Origin: an uncultured bacterium
GTDB taxonomy: Bacteria; Bacteroidota; Ignavibacteria; Kapaibacteriales; UBA2268
NCBI GenBank assembly: GCA_937875295.1
Contig: CALLXS010000101.1
Span: 17,280-81,279 of the forward strand
Length of the DNA stretch: 64,000 bases
Reading direction: 5' to 3'
Position 1 is the stretch's first letter, and every line of letters begins with the position of its first letter. Positions 19,295 through 29,339 of the stretch are shown here, piece after piece. The translations under genes and the position numbers were made by a program. Below the pieces are notes generated by a model. That model did not search any database. It had not been told where the DNA came from and saw nothing but the letters and a program-made list of their open reading frames with translations.

Positions 19295-19398
19295 TATATA
19301 TTTTTACATATACCATTTAATAAGTAAGTAGATTGTAAAATATATTAAATTAAATATTAACATTGAAAATAATCATTAATTAATAATTTAGGTGCTTT

Positions 19399-22089
19399 AT
19401 GCAAAATAAACTAACGATGCTATGGAAATTAATTTTCGTATTAGCATTATTTACATTCTTTTCTTCAGGCTTGTATGCACAATTACCTTTTGCTCCAAAT
19501 TTAATTTCTCCGGGCAATAGGGATAGTTGTGTGATGCTAAACCATAGATTTATATGGCAAGAAGAAGTTTTTAGCAGTGAATATGAACTGCAAATCTCTC
19601 GAAATAGTAATTTTACTAGCTTAGTAAATTCTATTATCACTCCAAACACATTTACTGATGTAGTATTACCAGATTTTCATTATACTTATTTCTGGAGAGT
19701 AATCGTAAAATACGATAATAGAAATAATAATCGAATAGATACTTCAGAAATATGGAGATTTAAGACAGTATTCCCTAGCCCGACAATTCTACTACCGGCT
19801 GATGGAGCTACTTGCTTAGAATCTAATTTGCAAATCAAATGGACTTTGCCGGACTCTACAAGTAAATATAGAGTACAAATTAGCGAGAACCCAAATTTCA
19901 GTACTTTTGCTAAAGATACTGTAGTAGTTGGTTATGACTTTATTAATTGGAAAGCTCCTAAAAATAACATTATGTATTATTGGAGAATTCGTACTGAAAT
20001 GCACCCAGGATGTGCTTCAGATTGGAGCCCTATATATTCATTTAAAACTACTCAAAAAGCTCCAACTTTATTATCTCCGGTAAATAATGCAATCGGTCGC
20101 GAGCAAAGTATCAAATTAATTTGGACTTATGATATAAATGAAGAAAACTATATGGTGAGATATTCAAAATCACCAAATTTCACTGGAGAAACTGTTAATT
20201 TAATTACTAATCTAGCAGACACAAGTTATGTAATTAATCAGCTTGAACTTAATACAACCTATTATTGGCAAGTAGCTGCAATGGTTGATGGTTGCAAATC
20301 TGATTGGTCAGAAATTTTTAATTTTACAACAAAATATCCTATTACTACTTTATTGTATCCAATTAGCAATGATGGTTGCATTTCTATGACTCCAGAATTT
20401 AGATGGAATGCTGTGCCAACAGCTCGCGGATATACTATTGAAGTAAGTACAGATAATAATTTCCTCGATATCGTAGCACAAGCTAATGATGTAAAAGATA
20501 CTACTGTAGTATTAACTTTACCAAAAGGCATTACAAAGTATTTCTGGAAAATAAAAGCTGCTGATGCAAAGAATTATGGTGATTGGACTAATGCTGAGAC
20601 ATTTAACACAACTTTCGAAGCCCCATCTCCAATTTATCCATTAAATGCTACAAATGATTTAAATAAAAATATTACTTTTCAATGGGCAATGCCATATAGA
20701 GAAGTAGAGTATAAATTCGAGCTAGCAAAAGTAATTGATTCATTAGGATTCACTCTATACGAAATAGTTCATAGAGATACTTTAGCTGCAGGTGAATTAG
20801 CTTATGTATTACCACAATATAATACAAAATATGCTTGGAGAGTAGGAACTATCGATGCAAATAATTGTAATGGAATGTGGAGTGAATATGCTGTATTTAC
20901 TACTAAATTAGGTGCACCTACTTTAATTTCACCAGAAAACAAAGCTGTAAAAGTAAGCATTAGCCCTGATATGAAATGGGAATTAGTAGATGGTGGCGAA
21001 TACTATGAAATAGAAGTTGCTACTGATTCAACATTTGCAAGAGGTAAAGTTTCTCATTCTATGTCATATATTCATGGCAATGTAATACATTTCAGCCAAG
21101 ACTATAAATACAATACAAAACATTTCTGGAGAGTAAGAGCTGGCAAAGGTCAATCTTTTAGCGAATGGTCTGAAGTATTTAGTTTCACTACAATATATCA
21201 ACCAGCAGAAAAACCAATTATTATCGCTCCTGCTAATTTGTCAACTGGTCAAGCAACTGCTCCTGAATTTGTATGGAAGAAATCTGCTAGAGCAGAAAAT
21301 TATAGAATAATACTTGCTTTAGATAATACTTTTAAAACTGTATTAATAGATTCTTCTTTTGCTGCTCCTGTCGAAGATGGCGATCTCGATATTACATTTA
21401 ATTCAAATGTGATTCTTAATAATTATACAAATTATTATTGGAAAGTATCTGCTATAAATGTTGAAAATGATGTAGTTTGGTCTGATGATCATACATTTAG
21501 AACTATTGCAAAACAATTGCAAATAGCTCCTAAATTAATTTCTCCTTCGAATGACTCTACTAATTTAGAGTTGCAAGTAAAATTTGTATGGGAAACTGTT
21601 CCTACAGCAATTCTTTATCATATTCAAATATCAACTTCTAAAGATTTCGAAACAGATAAAATTGTAATTGAAGATAAAAACGTAAATTGGAACGTAAGAA
21701 TGCTCCAAATGAAAGATTTTGGAACTGATTACTATTGGAGAGTCCGTGCTATTAATGAAGTCGGCGAAGGTCCTTGGTCAAATATTTTTAAATTCCATAC
21801 TTATGGTAAATCTTCAGTAGAAGAAAATGAAATAGTTAGGTTCAATTTATATCCTAATCCAGTATTAAATAATCTTTCACTAAAATATATTAGCGATTAT
21901 AACCAAAACGCAAATATTGCAATTAGTGATGCAACTGGTAAAATAGTTTTAAATCAAAATGTAGCTCTATCAGCAAGTTCAAATGAGATTAAATTAAACA
22001 TTAGCTCTTTGCAAGCTGGTAACTATTTCCTTACAATTTCAACTTCTAAATCTGGTAACAACACGATTAAATTCACAGTAATTAAATAA
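19399..22089 (+). CDS. Secreted protein of eight fibronectin III-like repeats with T9SS sorting domain
   Basis: 896 aa. A Sec signal peptide ends near ...SSGLYAQ (residue 30). Then come eight repeats of about 95 residues, each starting like P.L.SP.N and containing a 'YYW(R/K)V/I' strand, a 'W S' near the end and a closing F.T; boundaries fall at roughly residues 32, 127, 222, 315, 408, 509, 608 and 709. The last ~85 residues (YPNPVLNNL..., ending GNYFLTISTSKS...IKFTVIK) form a type A T9SS C-terminal domain. The protein should be exported by Sec, carried across the outer membrane by the Por machinery and anchored or released. No enzymatic domain is seen; adhesion or structure is likely. Confidence 0.85.
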   Translation: MQNKLTMLWKLIFVLALFTFFSSGLYAQLPFAPNLISPGNRDSCVMLNHRFIWQEEVFSSEYELQISRNSNFTSLVNSIITPNTFTDVVLPDFHYTYFWRVIVKYDNRNNNRIDTSEIWRFKTVFPSPTILLPADGATCLESNLQIKWTLPDSTSKYRVQISENPNFSTFAKDTVVVGYDFINWKAPKNNIMYYWRIRTEMHPGCASDWSPIYSFKTTQKAPTLLSPVNNAIGREQSIKLIWTYDINEENYMVRYSKSPNFTGETVNLITNLADTSYVINQLELNTTYYWQVAAMVDGCKSDWSEIFNFTTKYPITTLLYPISNDGCISMTPEFRWNAVPTARGYTIEVSTDNNFLDIVAQANDVKDTTVVLTLPKGITKYFWKIKAADAKNYGDWTNAETFNTTFEAPSPIYPLNATNDLNKNITFQWAMPYREVEYKFELAKVIDSLGFTLYEIVHRDTLAAGELAYVLPQYNTKYAWRVGTIDANNCNGMWSEYAVFTTKLGAPTLISPENKAVKVSISPDMKWELVDGGEYYEIEVATDSTFARGKVSHSMSYIHGNVIHFSQDYKYNTKHFWRVRAGKGQSFSEWSEVFSFTTIYQPAEKPIIIAPANLSTGQATAPEFVWKKSARAENYRIILALDNTFKTVLIDSSFAAPVEDGDLDITFNSNVILNNYTNYYWKVSAINVENDVVWSDDHTFRTIAKQLQIAPKLISPSNDSTNLELQVKFVWETVPTAILYHIQISTSKDFETDKIVIEDKNVNWNVRMLQMKDFGTDYYWRVRAINEVGEGPWSNIFKFHTYGKSSVEENEIVRFNLYPNPVLNNLSLKYISDYNQNANIAISDATGKIVLNQNVALSASSNEIKLNISSLQAGNYFLTISTSKSGNNTIKFTVIK

Positions 22090-22136
22090 TCATTAGACCT
22101 GATTTAATTGCACAAAATATTATAATCGTTAAAATT

Positions 22137-22172
22137 AAAATAGCCCATTTTTAAAAAAATGGGCTATTTTTT
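22137..22172. terminator. Bidirectional terminator between convergent T9SS cargo genes
   Basis: Inverted repeat with arms AAAATAGCCCATTTTT (22137-22152) and its exact complement (22155-22170), a 2-nt centre, and T tract after it on the + strand with an A-rich flank for the other strand. Confidence 0.9.
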
Positions 22173-22192
22173 ATTTATATATGTTATTTCAA

Positions 22193-24274
22193 TTATTTAA
22201 TTACATTAAATTTACCAGAAAGAATTTTATCATTACTATTAATATAAATAAAATAATTTCCCATTGGGAGAATGCTTGTATTTATAGAAATCGTAGGTAA
22301 ATTATCATTATTATTGATAGTATTATTATAAATTTCCTTTCCAGATTCATTCACAATTTTAATATTAAAACTATTACTTATTTCATTTCCAATTTCTATA
22401 AATATTTTCTCGGAAGTTGGATTAGGGAATATTTTAATTTGATTAATCATAGCTTCATTTACTGATGATTCTGAAGGTAGAATTGTATAGTAACCATCTG
22501 GAGCTGGCATTGGAGAAGAAATTATTTTTACATCTGATTTTGCAGTAATATAATAATCTACTTGTGAATATTCAGAGCAAGTTTTAGTGCATTTAATATT
22601 TGCTGAATATAGACCGTCATTGTTTTTTACTAAGACTAACGAATCCCATTCTGGATATAAATTATATCTAAAAAATACTTTTACTTCTTTAATTTCTTTA
22701 TTACTTTCCACTTTAGCTATAAGTGGATATGAAAGATCTGTTTTGTTTAAATCATTTGGAGTAAGCAACCTATGAGATATACGAATTGGATTTTCTGCAG
22801 GGATTTGCTTTGTAATGCAGTGTATTGACCCACCAGAACCATCTAAAGCCCTCATATCAATAGTTTTAATTTTGTAACCTGGATATGCTTTTTTAATACT
22901 TTCAATTGCGTAGGAATCACCAACAATATCACCATTTATACCATTATTGAAAATAGGTTGGATGATGGTTTTATTTAAAATTAAATGATTAGAAAAAGTA
23001 CGTGTATCGAATTCATAAGATTTATCATCAGTATAAAATTTACCATTATTCTTGCGAGGTGTTGGAATGTATTTTGCAGTATATTTGGCATTATGCACAT
23101 TAGTTAAATTCAGTAGCGAATCTATATTTTTATTCAATATTTTATAATCTGTCAAATAGCTCATTTCCTGTGGGAATTTACCAAAAACAAATTCATTTTC
23201 ATTCGGCATATCCGCATAAAGATCGATATGACCAGTACCTCCATCATGTAAAAGTGTTGGCAATACATATAATTTCTTTATATTCATATAATATTTGATA
23301 CTATCGTCAATTTGAGTTCCATTAATTGGAGTTTTTATACGAATATCTAAAGAATTATTTGTATCTATATAAAATTGTCCTTCGGTATCTAAATTATTAT
23401 TGCGGTAAGCTGTTGTTGTAAAAAGAGTTCCGTAACCATCTACTAGGATATTACCTCCTTCTGTTTCAAGTGAAGATTGTAATAAAGGATATTTCGAAAA
23501 TTGGCTAATATAAGTATTAATATTATCGTCAAGAGGTCTGCCGGTGTAATATTCAAAATCCAATAAACCAATTTTATTTAAATTATCATAATAAAATGCA
23601 ACTGGACCGCTATCCCGATACCAAAAAGAATTTGAAGGTGCTTTAATGAACCTTACATTAGTAAGAGGTAAGCCTTTATCTAAAGCGTATTTTTTAATTT
23701 CTATTGTATCGTTTAAATTGAATACTGTAACCCATGCTGGTACTTCTTCTTGTATATAATTAATCAATTTCAACATAATATTAGCAAATTCCGAATTTTC
23801 ATTTAAATCAGGTATATTTTGAATTTTCACGTAATTAACTCTATTTGAATAGGGTTCATAAGACATACCAATATTTTCAAATAGGCTTATGACTTCATTA
23901 CCATATTCATCATAAGATATATAGGGCCATGCTACTAAAATAGCTTGATTCTCTTCAAATTCTCCAGGTACTACCATATCAATAGGAGGAGCATTTAGCA
24001 AAATAGTATTAATTGAATCTGGAGAAGCTAAATAATTATCATAATTTTTGTTATTTTTAATTATTTCACTTGGAATTTTTATTCCATCAGGTTTAGGAAT
24101 ATTATGTGGCACTCGAGAATGAAAAGTTTTATAATATTCTTTTAATACTTGTGCAGATTTTTGTTTTTGCATTTTCATTAATTCATTTCTTTTATTATCA
24201 GCATTTGCATAATAATTTGATATAATCAATATAAGGAATGAGAATAATAGAAAATTAATTTTATTTTTTTTCAT
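22193..24274 (-). CDS. Secreted peptidylarginine/agmatine deiminase-like enzyme with T9SS sorting domain
   Basis: 693 aa. Sec signal peptide (first ~25 residues, ending ...NYYANA). The catalytic domain matches the Porphyromonas-type PAD/agmatine deiminase fold: WYRDSGPVAFY with the substrate-binding Asp, EGGNILVDGYG, GGTGHIDLYAD, and the nucleophile in GGSIHCITKQIPA (Cys486). After an immunoglobulin-like segment (about 515-600), a type A T9SS domain (FPNPTSEKI..., to the C-terminus) ends the protein. It should hydrolyse a guanidino group (peptidyl-arginine or agmatine) to citrulline plus ammonia, outside the cell. Protein citrullination is inferred from architecture shared with PPAD. Free-agmatine deimination is the alternative. 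Confidence 0.85.
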   Translation of the reverse strand: MKKNKINFLLFSFLILIISNYYANADNKRNELMKMQKQKSAQVLKEYYKTFHSRVPHNIPKPDGIKIPSEIIKNNKNYDNYLASPDSINTILLNAPPIDMVVPGEFEENQAILVAWPYISYDEYGNEVISLFENIGMSYEPYSNRVNYVKIQNIPDLNENSEFANIMLKLINYIQEEVPAWVTVFNLNDTIEIKKYALDKGLPLTNVRFIKAPSNSFWYRDSGPVAFYYDNLNKIGLLDFEYYTGRPLDDNINTYISQFSKYPLLQSSLETEGGNILVDGYGTLFTTTAYRNNNLDTEGQFYIDTNNSLDIRIKTPINGTQIDDSIKYYMNIKKLYVLPTLLHDGGTGHIDLYADMPNENEFVFGKFPQEMSYLTDYKILNKNIDSLLNLTNVHNAKYTAKYIPTPRKNNGKFYTDDKSYEFDTRTFSNHLILNKTIIQPIFNNGINGDIVGDSYAIESIKKAYPGYKIKTIDMRALDGSGGSIHCITKQIPAENPIRISHRLLTPNDLNKTDLSYPLIAKVESNKEIKEVKVFFRYNLYPEWDSLVLVKNNDGLYSANIKCTKTCSEYSQVDYYITAKSDVKIISSPMPAPDGYYTILPSESSVNEAMINQIKIFPNPTSEKIFIEIGNEISNSFNIKIVNESGKEIYNNTINNNDNLPTISINTSILPMGNYFIYINSNDKILSGKFNVIK

Positions 24275-24491
24275 TATTGTATGTTTTAAAACTTTAAAAT
24301 AATATTTTATGCAATATTGACGCTTTATTTATCATAATAATATTATTATTAATTTAAATTAAGTTTTCGAATATTTGATATAATAAAAATTGGTATTAAA
24401 CTTTTTTTTAATTAAATTGCATTCTATTTAATTAAATAATTTATAATTATTTTAATATTTATTGTTTATCATTTTTGATTAGGAAGACATT

Positions 24492-26519
24492 ATGACACCT
24501 AATAATGAATTACAGCATTATATCCAAAATCTTTGGGATAAAATTAATTCAATTAGTACGATTTTAAGGGAATTTAATGAGCAAAAGCAAAATCTTAAAG
24601 CTGAAAATGATAATATTTCCAATGAAAATTCTTCACTTAATGCACAAATAGAGCAAATAAAAAATGATCTAAATGATTCTTTGCATAATCATAGTAATAA
24701 CAAAGATAGAATAATTGAATTAGAGAATACAATTAATAATAAATCAAAAATTATTGCTGATCTGCTCAAGAATGAAGAAATATTAAATAATCTGCAGAAT
24801 GATTTCAACAATATTAAAGCAAAATATGATTTATCTTTAGTACGAAATGCAGAATTGGAAAATGAAATAAATAATAAAATTAATGAAATAAAAGAATACT
24901 CGGTTCTTATTGAAGAAAATGCAATTTTAAAAGAAACTAATAAATCATTAGAGCTAAAAAGTGCTGATTTTGAATTTAGTAGATTAGATATTATAAGGAA
25001 AAATAAAGATATTTTTGAGAAAAATAACGAAATAAAAAATCTCAAAGATAGAGTATCGGAATTAGAAAGCAAGTCTTTCGAATATGAAAAGATAAAAGAT
25101 GAAAATAATAAGTGCAATGAAAAAGAACGAGAATTAAATTTATTAATCGAAGAATTACAATCTAAAATTTCAATGCTTAATGTGCAGCTCGAAATTGAAA
25201 AAAAAAAATTAGATGATAAGAACATAGAATATTATAATCGCACTGAAATACTAGAAAAAGATTTAAAAGAGACTCGTACATCTTATACTGAACTATTAGA
25301 GAATTATACAGAAAATAATTTAAAATTACTTTCGCTTATCGATAGCCACAATGCTTCATTAAATGATATTGAGGAATATGAATCATTTATTAATAATCAA
25401 AATAGTAAAATCGAAAATTTAAACTCCTTGATTTTTGATTATATAATTGATATCCAAAAACTCCAATCTGAAAAAGAAAATTATAATAATCTAAATCTAC
25501 AAAATATTGAATATTTAGAAAAAATTAATCAATTAGAAGAAAATTTAAGCAATATAAATGATTTAAAAAATATTATTCAAATAAAAAACAATGAGCTAAT
25601 TAGAATAATAAATGAAGATCAACATAATATTAGCGAAATTGATACCTTAACAAATGAAAATAATAATCTACAAATTGCAATAAATGACTATAAAAATAAA
25701 TTAGAACAAAAAGTAATAAATGAATCTACACAAAATTCTCTAGTGGAATATTATAAAGACGAAAACTTAGCTCTTAATAATAAAATATCAAACTTAAATG
25801 AGCAAATTCTAGCTAATACCAAACTAAATGAAATATACGCTGATGATATAAATTCATTTAAAGAAGCTAACGAAAAAATTAAAGTTGAATTAGATGAAAA
25901 AGATAAATATATTAATAATATTGAAATATCTATAAAAGATTTTGAAATTCAATTAGAGAAAAACAATGAAGAAATTTCTGAACTTAATGCTAAATGCAAA
26001 AAACTCAGCCAACAAAAAATCGCTGTTGATTCATTTGCTTTAAGCAAAGATGATGAAATTATTAAATTATTAGCTGATAAAAAAGAATTAGAAGAAAGGG
26101 TTATTACTCTTCAAAATGAATCAAATTTAAATATTGAAGATATAACAAATAATATAAAAATATTAGAAAATGAAAATAACTCCCTAAAAGAATCTTATTC
26201 AAATTCAAATGATGAAAATATTAAATTACAACAAATTATTTCTGATAAAGATATTGAACTAACTGCGATAAGTAATTCTCAAAATCAAATAATAAAAGAA
26301 AATGAAAAATTAAAGGAAGAATTAAATATAGCAAATGAATCTAAAAATGATAATTTGCCAATTATAAATGAGCTTAAAGAAAAATTAAATAAAACCACTA
26401 TTGCACTAAATAGAATGAGACTTGATTCTCAATCATATATTGATAAACAAGAAAAAACTAAAAAAATTAAAAACGAATTAATCCAAACAATTGAAGAATT
26501 CATTAATAATTTAAATTAA
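24492..26519 (+). CDS. Long coiled-coil protein of unknown function
   Basis: 675 aa, almost entirely heptad-repeat coiled coil, rich in Asn, Glu, Lys and Ile, with no signal peptide or membrane segment, so probably cytoplasmic. It starts MTPNNELQHYIQNLWDKINS and ends in a short helix (ETIEEFINNLN). A clear Shine-Dalgarno (TTAGGAAG) precedes the ATG. Only 11 nt separate it from the L,D-transpeptidase gene, so the two are probably co-translated. A scaffold role in cell division or envelope growth is a guess from that neighbour. Coiled-coil composition makes any sequence similarity uninformative. Confidence 0.75.
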   Translation: MTPNNELQHYIQNLWDKINSISTILREFNEQKQNLKAENDNISNENSSLNAQIEQIKNDLNDSLHNHSNNKDRIIELENTINNKSKIIADLLKNEEILNNLQNDFNNIKAKYDLSLVRNAELENEINNKINEIKEYSVLIEENAILKETNKSLELKSADFEFSRLDIIRKNKDIFEKNNEIKNLKDRVSELESKSFEYEKIKDENNKCNEKERELNLLIEELQSKISMLNVQLEIEKKKLDDKNIEYYNRTEILEKDLKETRTSYTELLENYTENNLKLLSLIDSHNASLNDIEEYESFINNQNSKIENLNSLIFDYIIDIQKLQSEKENYNNLNLQNIEYLEKINQLEENLSNINDLKNIIQIKNNELIRIINEDQHNISEIDTLTNENNNLQIAINDYKNKLEQKVINESTQNSLVEYYKDENLALNNKISNLNEQILANTKLNEIYADDINSFKEANEKIKVELDEKDKYINNIEISIKDFEIQLEKNNEEISELNAKCKKLSQQKIAVDSFALSKDDEIIKLLADKKELEERVITLQNESNLNIEDITNNIKILENENNSLKESYSNSNDENIKLQQIISDKDIELTAISNSQNQIIKENEKLKEELNIANESKNDNLPIINELKEKLNKTTIALNRMRLDSQSYIDKQEKTKKIKNELIQTIEEFINNLN

Positions 26520-26530
26520 TAAGTCTAATT

Positions 26531-27646
26531 ATGATTAAAAATATACTCACAATAATAATTTCAATTATAATTATATCATCTATAGCTTGCGAAAATGATA
26601 GAAAACCGAATTATAATAACAATCTTTTGCAAAATAATTCTCCGGATTCTACTGATATAGACTTTATATGTGATTCACTCGAAACAATGAAATTTCAAAA
26701 GTACATAATAGCCGATGAAAATGATTTGCAATCGATTAAAAATGAATATGATTATTCAAATAAATCATCATTTAAAAATAAATTAATCAGAGTTTTAAAC
26801 AGAAAAGATTTTAGATTTTTTAGAGTTGGTGATACAATAGTAAGACCTGATAGAATTACAAATAATATTTTGGATTATTCTATTTTCCCAAGTTGTTATC
26901 GCGAAGCTAAAGATATTCCTAAACTAATAGTAATTTCTAATAAATATCAATGCTATGCATGCTATGAAAATGGGAAATTAGTTCAATTTGCTGCAGCCAA
27001 TACCGGCAAAGAGCGTACTCAGACCTATCCGGGTAAATATTATACAAATTGGAAAAAGAAAAATCACCGTTCATCAATTGATTCTAATTGGAGATTACCT
27101 TTTAATGTAAATTTCCATTTACAAGCAGGAAATGCTTTTCATCAATTTACTATGCCGGGACGACCTGTTTCGCATAGTTGTGTGCGACAATTTATGAGCG
27201 ATGCAGAATGGCTATTTAATTGGGTGGAAAAAGCAAAATTCGACACAAATCGTAGAATTATTCAACAAGGCACATTAGTCATAATAATAGATGTTTTTGA
27301 TTTTAACAGAAAGAAGTTCGGTCCTTGGCTTGATATTGCCGACAATAAATCTGCTAATATTATCTTACCGAAAGATCCAAATAATTATGAAGAACCATTT
27401 ATCCCACTCAGCCAAATACCTGCTGGAGCAAGAGGTTCATTAAAAAATAAAGAAAGATATATAAATGCTGTAGATTCTCTTGTAGCAAGAGGATATTTAA
27501 GACCTGATGTAAAAGTAACCCCTTCTGTAAATTACAATCATCTAAGGAAGCAAAGAAGAGAAGCTGCTGCAAAAGCTAAAGCTGAAAAATTAAAGTTGGA
27601 AGAAGAAAGCAAAATCAAACAAAATACTCCAATTGAAGAACCTTAA
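26531..27646 (+). CDS. L,D-transpeptidase (YkuD) lipoprotein
   Basis: 371 aa. Lipoprotein signal with lipobox SSIAC (Cys20). The YkuD catalytic domain runs from about residue 130 (KLIVISNKYQ) to 255 and has the HQF...PVSHSCVR motif, with His215 and nucleophile Cys217. The C-terminus is an Ala/Lys/Glu-rich tail. Such enzymes form 3-3 peptidoglycan crosslinks or attach proteins to the wall. It sits between the coiled-coil gene and kdsD, with gaps of 11 and 24 nt, suggesting an envelope operon. Confidence 0.9.
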   Translation: MIKNILTIIISIIIISSIACENDRKPNYNNNLLQNNSPDSTDIDFICDSLETMKFQKYIIADENDLQSIKNEYDYSNKSSFKNKLIRVLNRKDFRFFRVGDTIVRPDRITNNILDYSIFPSCYREAKDIPKLIVISNKYQCYACYENGKLVQFAAANTGKERTQTYPGKYYTNWKKKNHRSSIDSNWRLPFNVNFHLQAGNAFHQFTMPGRPVSHSCVRQFMSDAEWLFNWVEKAKFDTNRRIIQQGTLVIIIDVFDFNRKKFGPWLDIADNKSANIILPKDPNNYEEPFIPLSQIPAGARGSLKNKERYINAVDSLVARGYLRPDVKVTPSVNYNHLRKQRREAAAKAKAEKLKLEEESKIKQNTPIEEP

Positions 27647-27670
27647 AAGAATATATTATTTATATCAATA

Positions 27671-28669
27671 ATGAAAAATAGTAACGATAATCTCGAAAAT
27701 AATTATAATAATATTGTAAATATTGGTAAAAATGTATTTAAATCTGAAGCTGACACTGTAATTAAATGTGCTGAAATATTAGATGATAATTTTGCAAAAG
27801 CTGCAATAATCCTAGCTAAAGCTGAAAGAATAGTCGTAACTGGTATAGGCAAAAGTGGAATTATAGGACAAAAAATAGCTGCTACTTTAGCAAGTATTGG
27901 AAAGCATTCATATTTTATGCACTCTGTTGATGCTTTGCATGGAGATATTGGAATAATTCAAAAGAATGACGTTGTAATTTTGCTATCAAAAAGCGGTTCT
28001 ACCGATGAGATAATACGACTTTTGCCATATATTAAGACTCGCTCAGCTTTCACAATAGCTCTAGTGTCAGACAAAGATTCATATTTAGCAGTAAATTCTG
28101 ATATTTGCTTATATTTACCTGTAGAATCGGAAGCATGTCCATTAAATATAGTTCCTACAAATTCTACTACTGCAGCTCTTGCAATGGGAGATGCTCTATC
28201 GGTAGCAATAATGAAAATTAATAAAATAAGTATTTTCGATTTTTCAATGCAACACCCTTTGGGGCAAATCGGTAGAAATATCACTATTAAAGTGCAAGAT
28301 ATCATGCATTGCGGAAATAAAATCCCCGTAATTTTTAGTGGTATGAAATTTAAAGATGCACTTATCGAAATGACTAATAAAAAACTTGGTTGCGTGTGCA
28401 TTTGCAATAAGCATAACAAATTAAAAGGTATTATAACAGATGGCGATGTAAGAAGAATTTTGCAAAAAAATGATAATATTACTAACCTCTATGCTGATGA
28501 AGTAATGACAAAATCGCCTACAACTATCTCAAAAGATATATTTCTAGGAGAAGCTCTATCTATTATGAGTAATAGAGAAAGTCAAATAAGTGTCCTACCT
28601 GTGATTGAAGATAATGGTACTTTGATAGGAGTAATTAGAGTACATGATATTGTGCGAAGTGGTATTTAA
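27671..28669 (+). CDS. kdsD: Arabinose-5-phosphate isomerase, KpsF/GutQ family
   Basis: 332 aa. SIS sugar-isomerase domain (about 40-175) with GIGKSGIIGQKIAATLAS, the HGDIG segment and LSKSGSTDEI, followed by two CBS domains (about 210-265 and 275-332) typical of KdsD. It converts ribulose-5-phosphate to arabinose-5-phosphate, the first step toward Kdo. Short spacing from the L,D-transpeptidase gene suggests cotranscription. kdsA and kdsB are not in the window. Confidence 0.93.
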   Translation: MKNSNDNLENNYNNIVNIGKNVFKSEADTVIKCAEILDDNFAKAAIILAKAERIVVTGIGKSGIIGQKIAATLASIGKHSYFMHSVDALHGDIGIIQKNDVVILLSKSGSTDEIIRLLPYIKTRSAFTIALVSDKDSYLAVNSDICLYLPVESEACPLNIVPTNSTTAALAMGDALSVAIMKINKISIFDFSMQHPLGQIGRNITIKVQDIMHCGNKIPVIFSGMKFKDALIEMTNKKLGCVCICNKHNKLKGIITDGDVRRILQKNDNITNLYADEVMTKSPTTISKDIFLGEALSIMSNRESQISVLPVIEDNGTLIGVIRVHDIVRSGI

Positions 28670-28855
28670 TTAAAATACTTATTTAAATAATAATGCATAA
28701 GCTGATTTTAAGCATTTAAAAATATTTAATATATTTTTATAATATTAACAAAATATTTACAATTTATCTTTTTTGAAAGCGTTTTTAAACTAAGTCATAG
28801 TTTATATATACTATAAATAGTTTTCTTAAACATAATATAATTAAGTGAGGACAAT

Positions 28856-29161
28856 ATGCAAACCAAAATCACTTTCAGACACTTAAAATCAAATCCTTCA
28901 TTGAATGATGCTGCTAACGAAATACTAACAAAAATTAGTAAATTCAATGATAATATCACTTTTGCTGATGTTGTATTTACTCAAGATGTAGATTGCCAAG
29001 CAGAAATTTTCTTGCAAGTGCAAGGCTCAACATTAATCGCAAAAGAAAGTAGTGAAGATTTCGTAAAAAGCTTAAATTTAGCTTCTGACAAATTAACTCG
29101 TCAGCTAAGAAAACATAAAACTAAAGACGCTAAATCTAAAGTAGAAGGAATAGAATACTAA
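28856..29161 (+). CDS. hpf: Short ribosome hibernation-promoting factor (HPF/YfiA family)
   Basis: 101 aa, the short form without the C-terminal dimerisation domain. It has the family's beta-alpha-beta-beta-beta-alpha pattern: FRHLKSNPSLNDAANEILTKI, then DCQAEIFLQVQGSTL and the long basic final helix (KLTRQLRKHKTKDAK). It binds the small subunit near the decoding site and silences ribosomes under stress. A Shine-Dalgarno (GTGAGG) sits 6 nt before the ATG. Followed by a terminator, so it is transcribed alone or as the end of the kdsD unit (186-nt gap). Confidence 0.88.
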   Translation: MQTKITFRHLKSNPSLNDAANEILTKISKFNDNITFADVVFTQDVDCQAEIFLQVQGSTLIAKESSEDFVKSLNLASDKLTRQLRKHKTKDAKSKVEGIEY

Positions 29162-29188
29162 AAAATTATGCTAAATAAAAAATAACGA

Positions 29189-29224
29189 AAAGCTCGATTA
29201 ATAAAATTTTCGAGCTTTATTTAT
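29189..29224 (+). terminator. Terminator after hpf
   Basis: Stem AAAGCTCGA (29189-29197) with TCGAGCTTT (29210-29218), a 12-nt loop, and a T-rich tail. Confidence 0.8.
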
Positions 29225-29292
29225 TTAAATAAGAAAAATATTCTAAATACTTTTGCACAAAATTTCTCACTTTAAGATTAAGAATATTCAAA

Positions 29293-29339
29293 AAAAATGT
29301 GAATTTAGTGTGAAGAAAATTCATTTAATTCACATTTTT
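29293..29339. repeat. 13-bp inverted repeat
   Basis: AAAAATGTGAATT at 29293-29305 and its exact complement at 29327-29339, 21-nt loop. The arms contain TGTGAAT/ATTCACA, related to the DnaA-box-like 9-mers further right. Confidence 0.7.

Larger units (their letters stand above)
18995..19398. other. A+T-rich divergent spacer (pyrG / T9SS cargo)
   Basis: 404 bp between divergent genes. Apart from a -7-like element for each gene (19039-19046 and 19287-19294) I see no coding frame, RNA or strong hairpin. Confidence 0.6.

Noticed and set aside
24689..25225. Reverse-strand 178-aa hydrophobic frame over the coiled-coil gene
   Set aside because: Its Phe/Ser/Leu-rich composition is the simple complement of Glu/Lys/Asn/Ile-rich coiled-coil codons.
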